DNA of 64,000 nt from an uncultured Corynebacterium sp. (GTDB lineage Bacteria > Actinomycetota > Actinomycetes > Mycobacteriales > Mycobacteriaceae): NCBI RefSeq assembly GCF_946998835.1, contig NZ_CAMQAZ010000006.1:1-64000 (forward strand). Direction: 5' to 3'. Each line of letters begins with the position of its first letter. The first letter of the stretch is position 1. The notes beneath the pieces are model-generated. The model worked only from the letters and a program-made list of their open reading frames with translations, was not told where the DNA came from and did not search any database. A program made the translations under genes and the position numbers. Shown here piece by piece: positions 41,823 through 48,998 of this stretch.

Positions 41823-42503
41823 CTACCAGATGGGCAGATCAGGTGACCAGATAGTGGCCGGTTCTGACATTCGGTTCGGGTTGTGAGCGCGAATCCAAAT
41901 ATCAACCTCCGTTAGTCCAGTCGCGCCGCTGGCATAGATGTCTTGCGGGTCAACGGCGGTGACTGTGACACCCTGGCGCTGGACTTGCTGGACGCGGCGA
42001 GGGAGCTGGCAGCGCCCACCGGTGCAGGCTGCGTAGAACTCTTTCGCCAGCAGCGCCGCGCACCGCGAACCGCCGGGTGGCACCGGAATGCCTTTCAGGT
42101 AGGTGATGCTCCATCCGCCGGGCTCCGTGTCCGCCACGTTGAGGTTCTGGTCCGGCCACGGTTCACCCGCGTGTCGGTAGATACGGTCACCGTCAACAAT
42201 TAGCGAGGACAGGTCAATGTTCTGCCCAGCTACGGTGAACCCCGTGACCTTGTACACAGGGCCCGGCAGTTGGATTGAGCCGGAGCGGGAACAGTGAAGA
42301 TACGTTGCTCCAGGGGTGGGGCAAATCCCAGCTGTTTGCGGTGGGCACGGCCGAACAGTGGTCGGGCAGATAGTGAATCGTCGCCCAGTGAGCGCCCAGA
42401 GGATTCCAACGGCGGTATCTACGCACTCGCGAATGATGATTGGGTCTGCATTGTCGGGAAGGCAATAGTCGTCGACTGGCCAGGTGCATAGTGCTTCGCT
42501 CAT
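41823..42503 (-). CDS. Head-to-tail adaptor protein
   Basis: A 226-residue connector typical of actinophages: MSEALCTWPVDDYCLP then AVGILWALTGRRFTICPTTVRPCP, a Cys-rich middle, SITYLKGIPVPPGGSRCAALLAKEFYAAC and RRVQQVQRQGVTVTAVDPQDIYASGATGLTEVDIWIRAHNP. I prefer ATG 42503 because family N-termini begin close to the CTWP segment; a TTG at 42545 would add 14 residues. Confidence 0.78.
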   Translation of the reverse strand: MSEALCTWPVDDYCLPDNADPIIIRECVDTAVGILWALTGRRFTICPTTVRPCPPQTAGICPTPGATYLHCSRSGSIQLPGPVYKVTGFTVAGQNIDLSSLIVDGDRIYRHAGEPWPDQNLNVADTEPGGWSITYLKGIPVPPGGSRCAALLAKEFYAACTGGRCQLPRRVQQVQRQGVTVTAVDPQDIYASGATGLTEVDIWIRAHNPNRMSEPATIWSPDLPIW

Positions 42504-42590
42504 GTCGGTAGCGTCCCACTGTGAGGTGACTAGCTGGATAGGCAAACCCCACCCGAGGCGGCCTGTGCAACCGTCCCCGGGCGGGGCTTG

Positions 42591-42659
42591 TTATTGCGGA
42601 GTGACTGTCGCGAAAGTGGTACTCCGGGGCCCGAACAGCGGAGCGCATTTGGACAACAT
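42591..42659 (-). CDS. Possible 22-codon micro-ORF between tail protein and adaptor genes
   Basis: ATG to TAA encodes MLSKCAPLFGPRSTTFATVTPQ. It occupies part of an otherwise unexplained 209-bp gap and ends shortly before a CCCCG-CGGGG hairpin. The RBS is too close to the ATG to be convincing, so coding is uncertain. Confidence 0.3.
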   Translation of the reverse strand: MLSKCAPLFGPRSTTFATVTPQ

Positions 42660-42712
42660 CGCCACCCCGAAGCACCACACCAGTACTACTACCTACCCTC
42701 GGTGACCGGAAC

Positions 42713-43489
42713 TTACTGGTCTCCCACCGTGACCACACCAGCGGCTACAGCAGCGGACTCTCCAAAGTACGGCTGCGGCAAAGTCAATGCCTGCGGCTCG
42801 GCGGTAACCTCCGGAGGGGCAATAGTCGTCGACTGGAAATGTAGGTGCTCCATCCCCATCGGGGTAAGAAGACGACCAGGCGTGTTCTTCGCGTCAGTCG
42901 GCACGACGTTGTACGGGCCGCGACCCCAGTTCGGTCCAGCACCAGTGATGCCGGAGATAGTGAACGTTGCGACCGACGCTCCTAGTTCAAAATCACCCAT
43001 CGTTGCTTCCTTCAGCCAGGGCATCAGGAAGTACCCGTAACGGGCAGCTGCAGCAGCTGCCCCTGGAGCCAGCACAGTATCATCAGTCGGGATTGTGCAG
43101 TCATCGGAGCCGGTACCGGTCCATAGCTCCAGTGCCGCGCCCTCGGTGACCTTGACCCGCTTGGACGAGCGGAAACCAACCGGCTTCTGCATATAATCCA
43201 GGACCAGCGGGTCATCGGTGAAGAAGGACAGGAGCAGCGGGTCAACGCGGCAGAATTCCATCTCGACTTCCCACCACTTCAGCTCCGGTGGGGTGCGGTC
43301 TGCGACGCACACCTGCCCATCCGCGTTGGTCTGCTCTAAGTCTTCGGCGTCCTTCATGGACTTGCTCATCTTCACGGTGACGAAGCCGTCGGTGACGATG
43401 GTCGATGCTTCACCGGCCTTTGGCAGGCCGCAGTTTCCGACGCGGGTTGCGCGGAGTCGCTTACCACGCACGATGCTTGTTGCTACCAT
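42713..43489 (-). CDS. Major tail protein
   Basis: Tail-tube subunit of 258 residues, starting MVATSIVRGKRLRATRVGNCG. It has the beta-rich pattern of siphovirus tube proteins (FVTVKMSKSMKDAEDLEQTNADG, LKWWEVEMEFCRVDPLLLSFFTDDPLVLD, KRVKVTEGAALELWTG, GYFLMPWLKEATMGDFELG). ATG 43489 has a GGAGGA ribosome site. The leader contains a hairpin and an element shared with the capsid gene. Here it precedes the connector genes instead of following them. Confidence 0.85.
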   Translation of the reverse strand: MVATSIVRGKRLRATRVGNCGLPKAGEASTIVTDGFVTVKMSKSMKDAEDLEQTNADGQVCVADRTPPELKWWEVEMEFCRVDPLLLSFFTDDPLVLDYMQKPVGFRSSKRVKVTEGAALELWTGTGSDDCTIPTDDTVLAPGAAAAAARYGYFLMPWLKEATMGDFELGASVATFTISGITGAGPNWGRGPYNVVPTDAKNTPGRLLTPMGMEHLHFQSTTIAPPEVTAEPQALTLPQPYFGESAAVAAGVVTVGDQ

Positions 43490-43575
43490 TTTGGAAAATC
43501 CTCCAATGTTTGTGGTTGTGGCAGCGCCCCACGCGGGGCGTGCATGTCTTATTCGTATGTCCGGCGGGTGACCTA
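43490..43575 (-). promoter_or_regulatory. Leader element before the major tail protein gene
   Basis: Read on the minus strand from 43575: TAGGTCACCCGCCGG, ACATACGAATAA, then hairpin CGCCCC-GCGT-GGGGCG and the RBS GGAGGA. The first 27 nt match the leader of the capsid gene (46335 downward) at about 22 positions, and in both the leading TAG is the stop of the small upstream gene. Confidence 0.65.
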
Positions 43576-43788
43576 TAGAAGGCCCGCAGACTTTGCGACA
43601 GCGGCAGGCACTACCCACCCGTTCGGGGCCGTGATAGTGCGCACCATCCCAGTTTTGTCCGCGCTGACCAGCGCGGAGGCGATGGTTTCTGTGTCTCCCG
43701 CGGCTACGGGATACACCTCGATGCGCCCGTCTGGGCGTTCTACCGTTGTGGCCGGAAGCTTCTTCTTCCGGGGCGTTCGTGCAGCCAT
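43573..43788 (-). CDS. Small basic phage structural-region protein
   Basis: A 71-residue protein with a basic N-terminus (MAARTPRKKKLPATTVERPDG) and an Ala/Val-rich rest (ETIASALVSADKTGMVRTITAPNGWVVPAAVAKSAGLL). It directly follows the 241-residue structural gene. Its stop codon begins the shared leader element of the major tail protein. Function unknown; a DNA- or capsid-contacting role is possible given its charge. Confidence 0.7.
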   Translation of the reverse strand: MAARTPRKKKLPATTVERPDGRIEVYPVAAGDTETIASALVSADKTGMVRTITAPNGWVVPAAVAKSAGLL

Positions 43789-43790
43789 GA

Positions 43791-44516
43791 TTAGCCTCCA
43801 ATCTTTACGAGAGTCATTGGTGCTTCAACTGCGACTGTGAGGGTGCGTTCCGCGACCGCTAAGCGGGTATTCGTCTGCAGCGCTGTTGCCACGGATGTTG
43901 CTACCGGGTCGCGCTGCACCACGACACGCCCGGTTGCCACGATCGCTGTTCCCAGCTCCTCATAGCCGCTGCCGAACACCCATCGGTGCCCACCTGGAGT
44001 GAACAGCGCCTGACCCTGGCGAATCACACCACCAGCCTTCTCAATCGCTGGGAGTAGCCAACGAGCAGCATGCACCACACCGGGTGCGTTCGTCGTGGCT
44101 AGTGCCTTCTCCGCTTCGCCGACCTGGGTGAGGATATTCGCGGCCGTTACCGACGGTGCTGCCGCAAGCCGTACCGCGAGGTGCTTCTCAGCCTCCAGTG
44201 GTTCACGTACTCTCAACGCAGCCACCGCGCGGGCGGTGGCCATATCGTCCGAGTAACCCACGGTTTTGCACTCGTGGGCTGCCCACACGCCGAACGCCCC
44301 GGCGGATGCTGGCTCAGCTACTGCGCCGGCCTTCGGTTGATTCGGGGTAGTTGGATTGCATGAGGTATCCCACTGCCCGGACGCTACTCCGTCTGGCTCA
44401 ATGAGAACGCCACCACGGACGGTGGGCACATCCTGCACAATCGCGGCGTCATACAGCCCATAGGGCAGTGGATTCTGGTCTGGAAGCTTCACAAGGTTCG
44501 CTGGAATCCCAGCCAT
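43791..44516 (-). CDS. Phage virion protein downstream of the capsid gene
   Basis: A 241-residue protein, MAGIPANLVKLPDQNPLPYGLYDAAIV onward, ending LAVAERTLTVAVEAPMTLVKIGG. No family was recognised with certainty; the position after the major capsid protein suggests a head decoration or second capsid-associated protein. ATG 44516 has a GGAGGAAAC ribosome site, and the longer frame would begin inside a terminator hairpin, so it is rejected. Expression from the capsid transcript must pass that terminator. Confidence 0.7.
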   Translation of the reverse strand: MAGIPANLVKLPDQNPLPYGLYDAAIVQDVPTVRGGVLIEPDGVASGQWDTSCNPTTPNQPKAGAVAEPASAGAFGVWAAHECKTVGYSDDMATARAVAALRVREPLEAEKHLAVRLAAAPSVTAANILTQVGEAEKALATTNAPGVVHAARWLLPAIEKAGGVIRQGQALFTPGGHRWVFGSGYEELGTAIVATGRVVVQRDPVATSVATALQTNTRLAVAERTLTVAVEAPMTLVKIGG

Positions 44517-44539
44517 AATGTTTCCTCCGTTTCGGATAG

Positions 44540-44579
44540 AAAAAGCGAGGGACGGGGCACTATTACCCACGCCCCTCGC
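44540..44579 (-). terminator. Intrinsic terminator after the major capsid gene
   Basis: On the minus strand GCGAGG and CCTCGC (with further G-C pairs inside) enclose a loop, followed directly by TTTTT. A partial terminator here would give much more capsid mRNA than downstream message. Confidence 0.8.
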
Positions 44580-44597
44580 CATCGGGTTAGCTAGGAA

Positions 44598-46247
44598 CTA
44601 GCCAGCAGCAGCACCAGCTGCCGGGCCACGCACACCGACCATGCCGTCGACCTTCACCGGGATAGTGACAAGGCGAGACTCGAAGCCGCGCTTGCCAACC
44701 AGTACACCGTCCTCGGTGAACAACTCGACACGCTTGTTGGTCTTCAACAGGGCGTGATCGTAATTGATACCAAGGTTGATGACCGGCTCCACAGCACTAA
44801 TCCATGTGCCGGACGGGTACAGAGCAACCTTGACTTCGGTCGGCCATGCGGTTGCCGGCTTATCGCCGCCGATGACATCGGTCTGCCAGTCGACAACGAA
44901 CTGAAGATTGATGCCGCGCTTACGGAACCACTCAAGAATCTGCTCGTCGCTAACATCCTTGACCTCGACACCCTGCTGGAATGCCATGTCGGCGCGCATG
45001 AGCTCAATGGACCAGGCTGGGGCGAAGCCCTCAATCGACTGGGTGCGCGGGATACGGTGCTTGACTCGAATGTCGGTAGCCTGCAACGCAATGCCGTTGA
45101 GGAGCGCGCCGGAGCCTGCGAACACGCCGGTGACAGTCACAGCGGGGGAGCCTGCAGAAATCTTGTCAATCTTGTATGCAGACAGGCGGTGCTGGTGGGC
45201 GCGGACGACCTCGTTGATGTACTTCGCGGTCTGCTCCGGCCATGCCTTGGATTGCAGGATACCGGAAGTGATGCACTGGCCGATGACATCCATGCGGAGT
45301 TCCTCGAACTCGTCGCACGGGATTTCCACGCAGGTCTTTTCGGTGTTGGCCTGCGCCTGCGTTTCGGTCTGCTGGAAACCTGGGAAGTTCTTGTAGATGT
45401 CTGCGAAGGACGGCTCCTTCGGGAACTTCAGGCCGCCTCGGGTGGCGGTGACTTCAGGAAGAGACAGCAAGTCGGTGGCCTGCAGGGTCGGGAGGAAATC
45501 GTAGATGGTTTCCGACGGTGCGCACCAGCCTCCAGCTGCGGTGAGGGAACCACCGTTGAGGTTGGTTTCGTCGGCTGCAAATGCCATGACAGCTTCAGCT
45601 CGGCCAGCGTCGTTGGCGTCGTCGATGGTGTACTCGGCGGGCATGTCGCGGTCGAGGTAGGCGAAGGTAGTGGATGCGGCACCACCGGAGCCGGAGACGA
45701 CTCGGGCGGAGTGTCCGTGGGCAAGATTGGCGAATTCGGTGGCGACGCGAGTGACGTCCACAACGCCGGTTTCGTAGTTCTGGGCGCTGGTGGTGAGCCG
45801 GAAGCCGACGTTGCGGCGGGGAAGCTCGGGGTTGGTGGTGCCTGCTGCGTTAGCGAAGCGGGTCTTTGCGGATGCGGTCACAGCGGTGTCCTTTTCCTCG
45901 TCCTTGTCAGTAGTGTCCTCCGCCGTGTCGTGTGGCTCGGGGTCTGCGTCGCCGTCTGTGTCGTTGTTAGTGTCGTTGGCTGGCTCGGTGTCAGCGTCAG
46001 TGGCTTCGTCTGCGGTCTCGGCGTTGAACTTCTCGGCTAGCTCGTCGGCCTCTGCGGCGGTCTTCGCGTCGGCGATTGCGGTATCGACGGTTTCCAGGTT
46101 GTTCGACAGTTCCTGAAGCGTGGCGAGCTTCTCTGCGGTCACATCCTTACCGTCGCTGTACAGCGTGTTGAACGCGGTGACGATTTCGGCTCGTAGCTCG
46201 GTGAGCTCGCCTGTCGTTGCTGGCAGGTTCTCGGGTAGCGTAAACAT
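44598..46247 (-). CDS. Major capsid protein, HK97 fold, with N-terminal delta domain
   Basis: A 549-residue capsid subunit. Residues 1-75 are coiled coil (AEIVTAFNTLYSDGKDVTAEKLATLQELSNNLETVDTAIADAKTAAEADELAEKF), 75-125 an acidic Asp/Thr/Glu linker, and the HK97-type domain follows from about 150 (PSETIYDFLPTLQATDLLSLPEVTATRGGLKFPKEPSF; GIALQATDIRVKHRIPRTQSIEG). The N-terminal part should act as internal scaffold and be removed by the protease domain of the MuF fusion. RBS AAAGGAG. The leader holds the shared element and a hairpin. Confidence 0.9.
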   Translation of the reverse strand: MFTLPENLPATTGELTELRAEIVTAFNTLYSDGKDVTAEKLATLQELSNNLETVDTAIADAKTAAEADELAEKFNAETADEATDADTEPANDTNNDTDGDADPEPHDTAEDTTDKDEEKDTAVTASAKTRFANAAGTTNPELPRRNVGFRLTTSAQNYETGVVDVTRVATEFANLAHGHSARVVSGSGGAASTTFAYLDRDMPAEYTIDDANDAGRAEAVMAFAADETNLNGGSLTAAGGWCAPSETIYDFLPTLQATDLLSLPEVTATRGGLKFPKEPSFADIYKNFPGFQQTETQAQANTEKTCVEIPCDEFEELRMDVIGQCITSGILQSKAWPEQTAKYINEVVRAHQHRLSAYKIDKISAGSPAVTVTGVFAGSGALLNGIALQATDIRVKHRIPRTQSIEGFAPAWSIELMRADMAFQQGVEVKDVSDEQILEWFRKRGINLQFVVDWQTDVIGGDKPATAWPTEVKVALYPSGTWISAVEPVINLGINYDHALLKTNKRVELFTEDGVLVGKRGFESRLVTIPVKVDGMVGVRGPAAGAAAG

Positions 46248-46335
46248 TCCCGCTCTTCTCCTTTACAAGTGTTGCGGTCCCCGAGAAGCTGCATTTTCGG
46301 GGTCGCTATTAGTCGTATGTGGGGGAGGTGACCTA
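46248..46335 (-). promoter_or_regulatory. Leader element before the major capsid gene
   Basis: Read on the minus strand from 46335: TAGGTCACCTCCCCC, ACATACGACTAA, then hairpin CCCCGA-(A)AATGCAGCTT-CTCGGGG and RBS AAAGGAG. It parallels the element before the major tail protein gene. It may be a promoter, a processing site or an mRNA-stabilising leader for the two most abundant virion proteins. Confidence 0.65.
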
Positions 46336-46488
46336 CGTGTTTTCCACGCGGGTGATGTGCCCGCCACCGGCGTTGGTCGCCGCGATTCGGGCTTCTGTTT
46401 CGGACAAGTAAATCCGTTCGCTGCCGTCGTCGAAAGTGACTTTGTACTGTGCGGGGCGGTAGGAACCCCCGCATGCGCCACATGACAT
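46333..46488 (-). CDS. Small CxxC protein of the head operon
   Basis: A 51-residue protein, MSCGACGGSYRPAQYKVTFDDG onward, ending GGGHITRVENT. Its ATG follows the redoxin stop codon directly. The N-terminal CGAC could bind metal or form a redox pair with the neighbouring redoxin; the rest resembles small actinophage head-region proteins. Too short for many gene finders, but codon pattern and tight packing support it. Confidence 0.7.
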   Translation of the reverse strand: MSCGACGGSYRPAQYKVTFDDGSERIYLSETEARIAATNAGGGHITRVENT

Positions 46489-46737
46489 TTATGCCTCCAT
46501 GCCTTTTATGTTCTTGATTCGTTCGACCCTGAACTCTGCCCAATGGTCAATGAGGTCACCGTCAGGGCTGGTGACTGTCACCACCGGCAGGGCCGTGTAC
46601 CCGAGACCCCGGATGTGTTTCATGTGTTCTGGGTGCTCGGCAAGGTCGATGTATTGGAATGGTGTGTTCTGCTTGGCGAGGACGCGGCGGGTAGCTCGGC
46701 AGGACTGGCAGCCGGGTTTGCCGTAGACGGTAATCAC
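46489..46737 (-). CDS. Glutaredoxin/NrdH-like redoxin
   Basis: An 82-residue thioredoxin-fold protein with the active-site CQSC (Cys10, Cys13) and cis-proline loop ALPVVTV. NrdH-type redoxins reduce ribonucleotide reductase or other disulfides using thioredoxin reductase. GTG 46737 overlaps the end of the MuF fusion gene as GTGA. Being between head genes, it may have a virion-assembly role or be an inserted moron; no ribonucleotide reductase gene is in the window. Confidence 0.88.
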   Translation of the reverse strand: MITVYGKPGCQSCRATRRVLAKQNTPFQYIDLAEHPEHMKHIRGLGYTALPVVTVTSPDGDLIDHWAEFRVERIKNIKGMEA

Positions 46738-48998
46738 TGCTGGTTCACCTGACTTGCGAGCACCTTGGCGGCTAGGGCCGCGGCGTTGTTCTCCCGGCTG
46801 CGGGCCGCGAAGTGGTTATTGACTGCGCGCTCCACCATGCCTTCGATGGTTTCCTGGCAGTGATGTCGACCCATGACACCGGAGGCGACGAGCGCGCTCA
46901 TGGTTTCCGGGGTGGTTGAGTAGGAGCGTGGCACAGGAAACCCGGGGGTGTTTACTGACAGTGCGGCGACAAGTTCGAGGTTGCCGCCGACGTTGCGCCA
47001 GTCGCCGGAAAGCGGGGCCGATGCGCCTGCGGTAATGGCGGTGGAGTCCGCGTCAGGATTGACGACGCCTGCCACCCAAATGCCGTGTTCGTCTTCCCCG
47101 GCCTTCACGAATGCCCATGTGGTGCCCACGGTGTCGTAGTGGTCGGCGGCAGCGCGCATCCCCATCCGTGTGTCTGCGTGGCCACAGCCGACAGTTAAGC
47201 GCCCAACTGATATTGGCCCCTCGTCGGTGTGCAGGGTGGAGACGTGAAAAAGAGCGTAGTTGGTGTTGGAGTGCGGCGGTGTCACACCACGGCCAACGCC
47301 GATGTGCTCGGTCCCCCATAGCGCGAGGTGGCCGTAGACACGGCCGTCTGGTTCGACGGTCAGCGCAGTGGGGCCAGTGAATTGTGGGTTCTTAAAACAC
47401 TCAATGCTGGGCATGGGGTCCTCACTCATTACAGAGGCGACAAGGGCGGTGTCCTCATCGGTTGGTTGCTGATTTTCCTCCGGATCGCCCAAGGTGATGC
47501 TGGTTCCCTCGAATGCTGGGGTGGACACGAGCGTCGCACCGGCAAGGGCGCCGGATGTGATGGTGGCGATAATGCGACCGGCGTCCGGGGTGGTCTCCCA
47601 GTCTTCTTCGCTGGTTTGGTTTCCGTCTGCGTCGTAAAAGTCCCATCGCAGTTCCACGTCCACAAGGTCCACGGAGGGGCGAATGACCTCGTCGTCGAGG
47701 AGTGCTTGTGCCTCCATTGCTTCTGGGGTGTCGAAGATGATGCCGGTGGCTCGGACCGCGTCGTCGCTGATGTCAACGGCGTCAATCTTTCCGATGATGA
47801 CGCTGGTGTCGTGCCCGCCGGTGGTGGTCTTTTGCCACATCAGTGGTAGTGGGAGTTCGCGGTGTGTGATGGTGGCATCAGGTGCGATAGAGCGGTCATC
47901 GCCGGTTCGCTGCCCGATGGGGGCGAGGATTCCTGACCAGGTTCGTCGCATGGGTCGTGTCCCTTCCAGTGCTGCAGTAATCGTGGGTTCATCGTCACGC
48001 GCACGGGTGACTCCCTGCTTGGCGCGACGCGCGACTTCCTCGGCTGGTGAGTGGATAGTCCCGTCGGCGCGTTCCCGTTCGGTTTGCCTATCGGCTTCCC
48101 CTGGGAGCGGTTCGTCCTCACCGAGGATCATCAGTGAGCAGCGGCAGTTGATGCACTCGTGGGCTGGGAGGTTCTGGTCGCCGGGGTGTTCTGCTTCCCA
48201 CCCGCCGACGGGAAACTTCCCATCGAGTGGTAGACGCATGCCGTCGAGAGCGAAATGAGAGTCGCGGGTGCGGCTGTCCATGGTTGCTACCCAGGCTTTA
48301 TGGAGAGTTTCGCCGGTGATGGCTTGCTCTTCTTTCGCTGCCTGCAGCGTTCCGAGGTTCATGGCGTTGTTGGTTTCGGTGCGGCCGATGCGGTTCGCGC
48401 GAATCATCCACTGCTCGTAGCCGCCTTCGTCGTCCATGTTGAGGTATGCGCGGACGATGCGGGCGCGTTCGAAGAGGGACAGGTCCCCGTCGACGGTGGC
48501 CTGCATGAGGCTTGTGATCAGGTCGCGGTACACGCTTTCTGGCATGCCAACGACTTTGTTCACCGCGTTGCGGGTGTAGATACTGATCGCGTCTTGCCAT
48601 GTTGGGAGTGTGAGGACAGCTTCGGCTGTGGTGGCTATATCGGCTGGCAGTTTCATCGCGGCCAGGGCTGCTTTGGTGTCGGTGAGGATTTCCTGCAGGG
48701 ATTCCAGCATCTCCACATCGTGGGGGGTCAGTGTCACGCCCCGGACGGCTAGCGTTGCTGCTTCCGATGCCGCAGCTGCTGCCGCTACTGCTGGTGATGC
48801 TTCTTTCTCCCAAATGTCGAGCCATTCCATTGTGGCGGCGAGGATTGCTTCAAGGTTGATGGTGACGTTGTCGTCCCCGGCGGCGGTGACGGTGGGGAAC
48901 ACCTGGGGGGTGATGGTGCCCACCCAGGTGCGTATGGCGCGTTCAGTTGCTGCGGTTAGTCCTCGCTCGATGGCGTCAAACAATTCGCTGGGGTTCAT
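46734..48998 (-). CDS. MuF-like head protein fused to capsid maturation protease
   Basis: A 754-residue fusion. The N-terminal part includes a MuF domain (about 180-280: RANRIGRTETNNAMNLG, TMDSRTRDSHFALDGMRLPLDG, LPAHECINCRCSLMI). A protease domain follows (about 345-480: LPLPLMWQKTTTGGHDTSVIIGKIDAV, TLVSTPAFEGTSITLG), then a large C-terminal domain (DGRVYGHLALWGTEHIGVGRG). The MuF part joins portal and DNA; the protease would trim capsid delta domains. ATG 48998 overlaps the portal stop as ATGA. Similar fusions occur in Gordonia and related phages. Confidence 0.82.
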   Translation of the reverse strand: MNPSELFDAIERGLTAATERAIRTWVGTITPQVFPTVTAAGDDNVTINLEAILAATMEWLDIWEKEASPAVAAAAAASEAATLAVRGVTLTPHDVEMLESLQEILTDTKAALAAMKLPADIATTAEAVLTLPTWQDAISIYTRNAVNKVVGMPESVYRDLITSLMQATVDGDLSLFERARIVRAYLNMDDEGGYEQWMIRANRIGRTETNNAMNLGTLQAAKEEQAITGETLHKAWVATMDSRTRDSHFALDGMRLPLDGKFPVGGWEAEHPGDQNLPAHECINCRCSLMILGEDEPLPGEADRQTERERADGTIHSPAEEVARRAKQGVTRARDDEPTITAALEGTRPMRRTWSGILAPIGQRTGDDRSIAPDATITHRELPLPLMWQKTTTGGHDTSVIIGKIDAVDISDDAVRATGIIFDTPEAMEAQALLDDEVIRPSVDLVDVELRWDFYDADGNQTSEEDWETTPDAGRIIATITSGALAGATLVSTPAFEGTSITLGDPEENQQPTDEDTALVASVMSEDPMPSIECFKNPQFTGPTALTVEPDGRVYGHLALWGTEHIGVGRGVTPPHSNTNYALFHVSTLHTDEGPISVGRLTVGCGHADTRMGMRAAADHYDTVGTTWAFVKAGEDEHGIWVAGVVNPDADSTAITAGASAPLSGDWRNVGGNLELVAALSVNTPGFPVPRSYSTTPETMSALVASGVMGRHHCQETIEGMVERAVNNHFAARSRENNAAALAAKVLASQVNQQ

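Noticed and set aside
43571..43578. CTATAG at the end of the 43573-43788 gene as another operator
   Set aside because: Only a single hexamer, formed by the stop codon region, with no second copy at the right distance.
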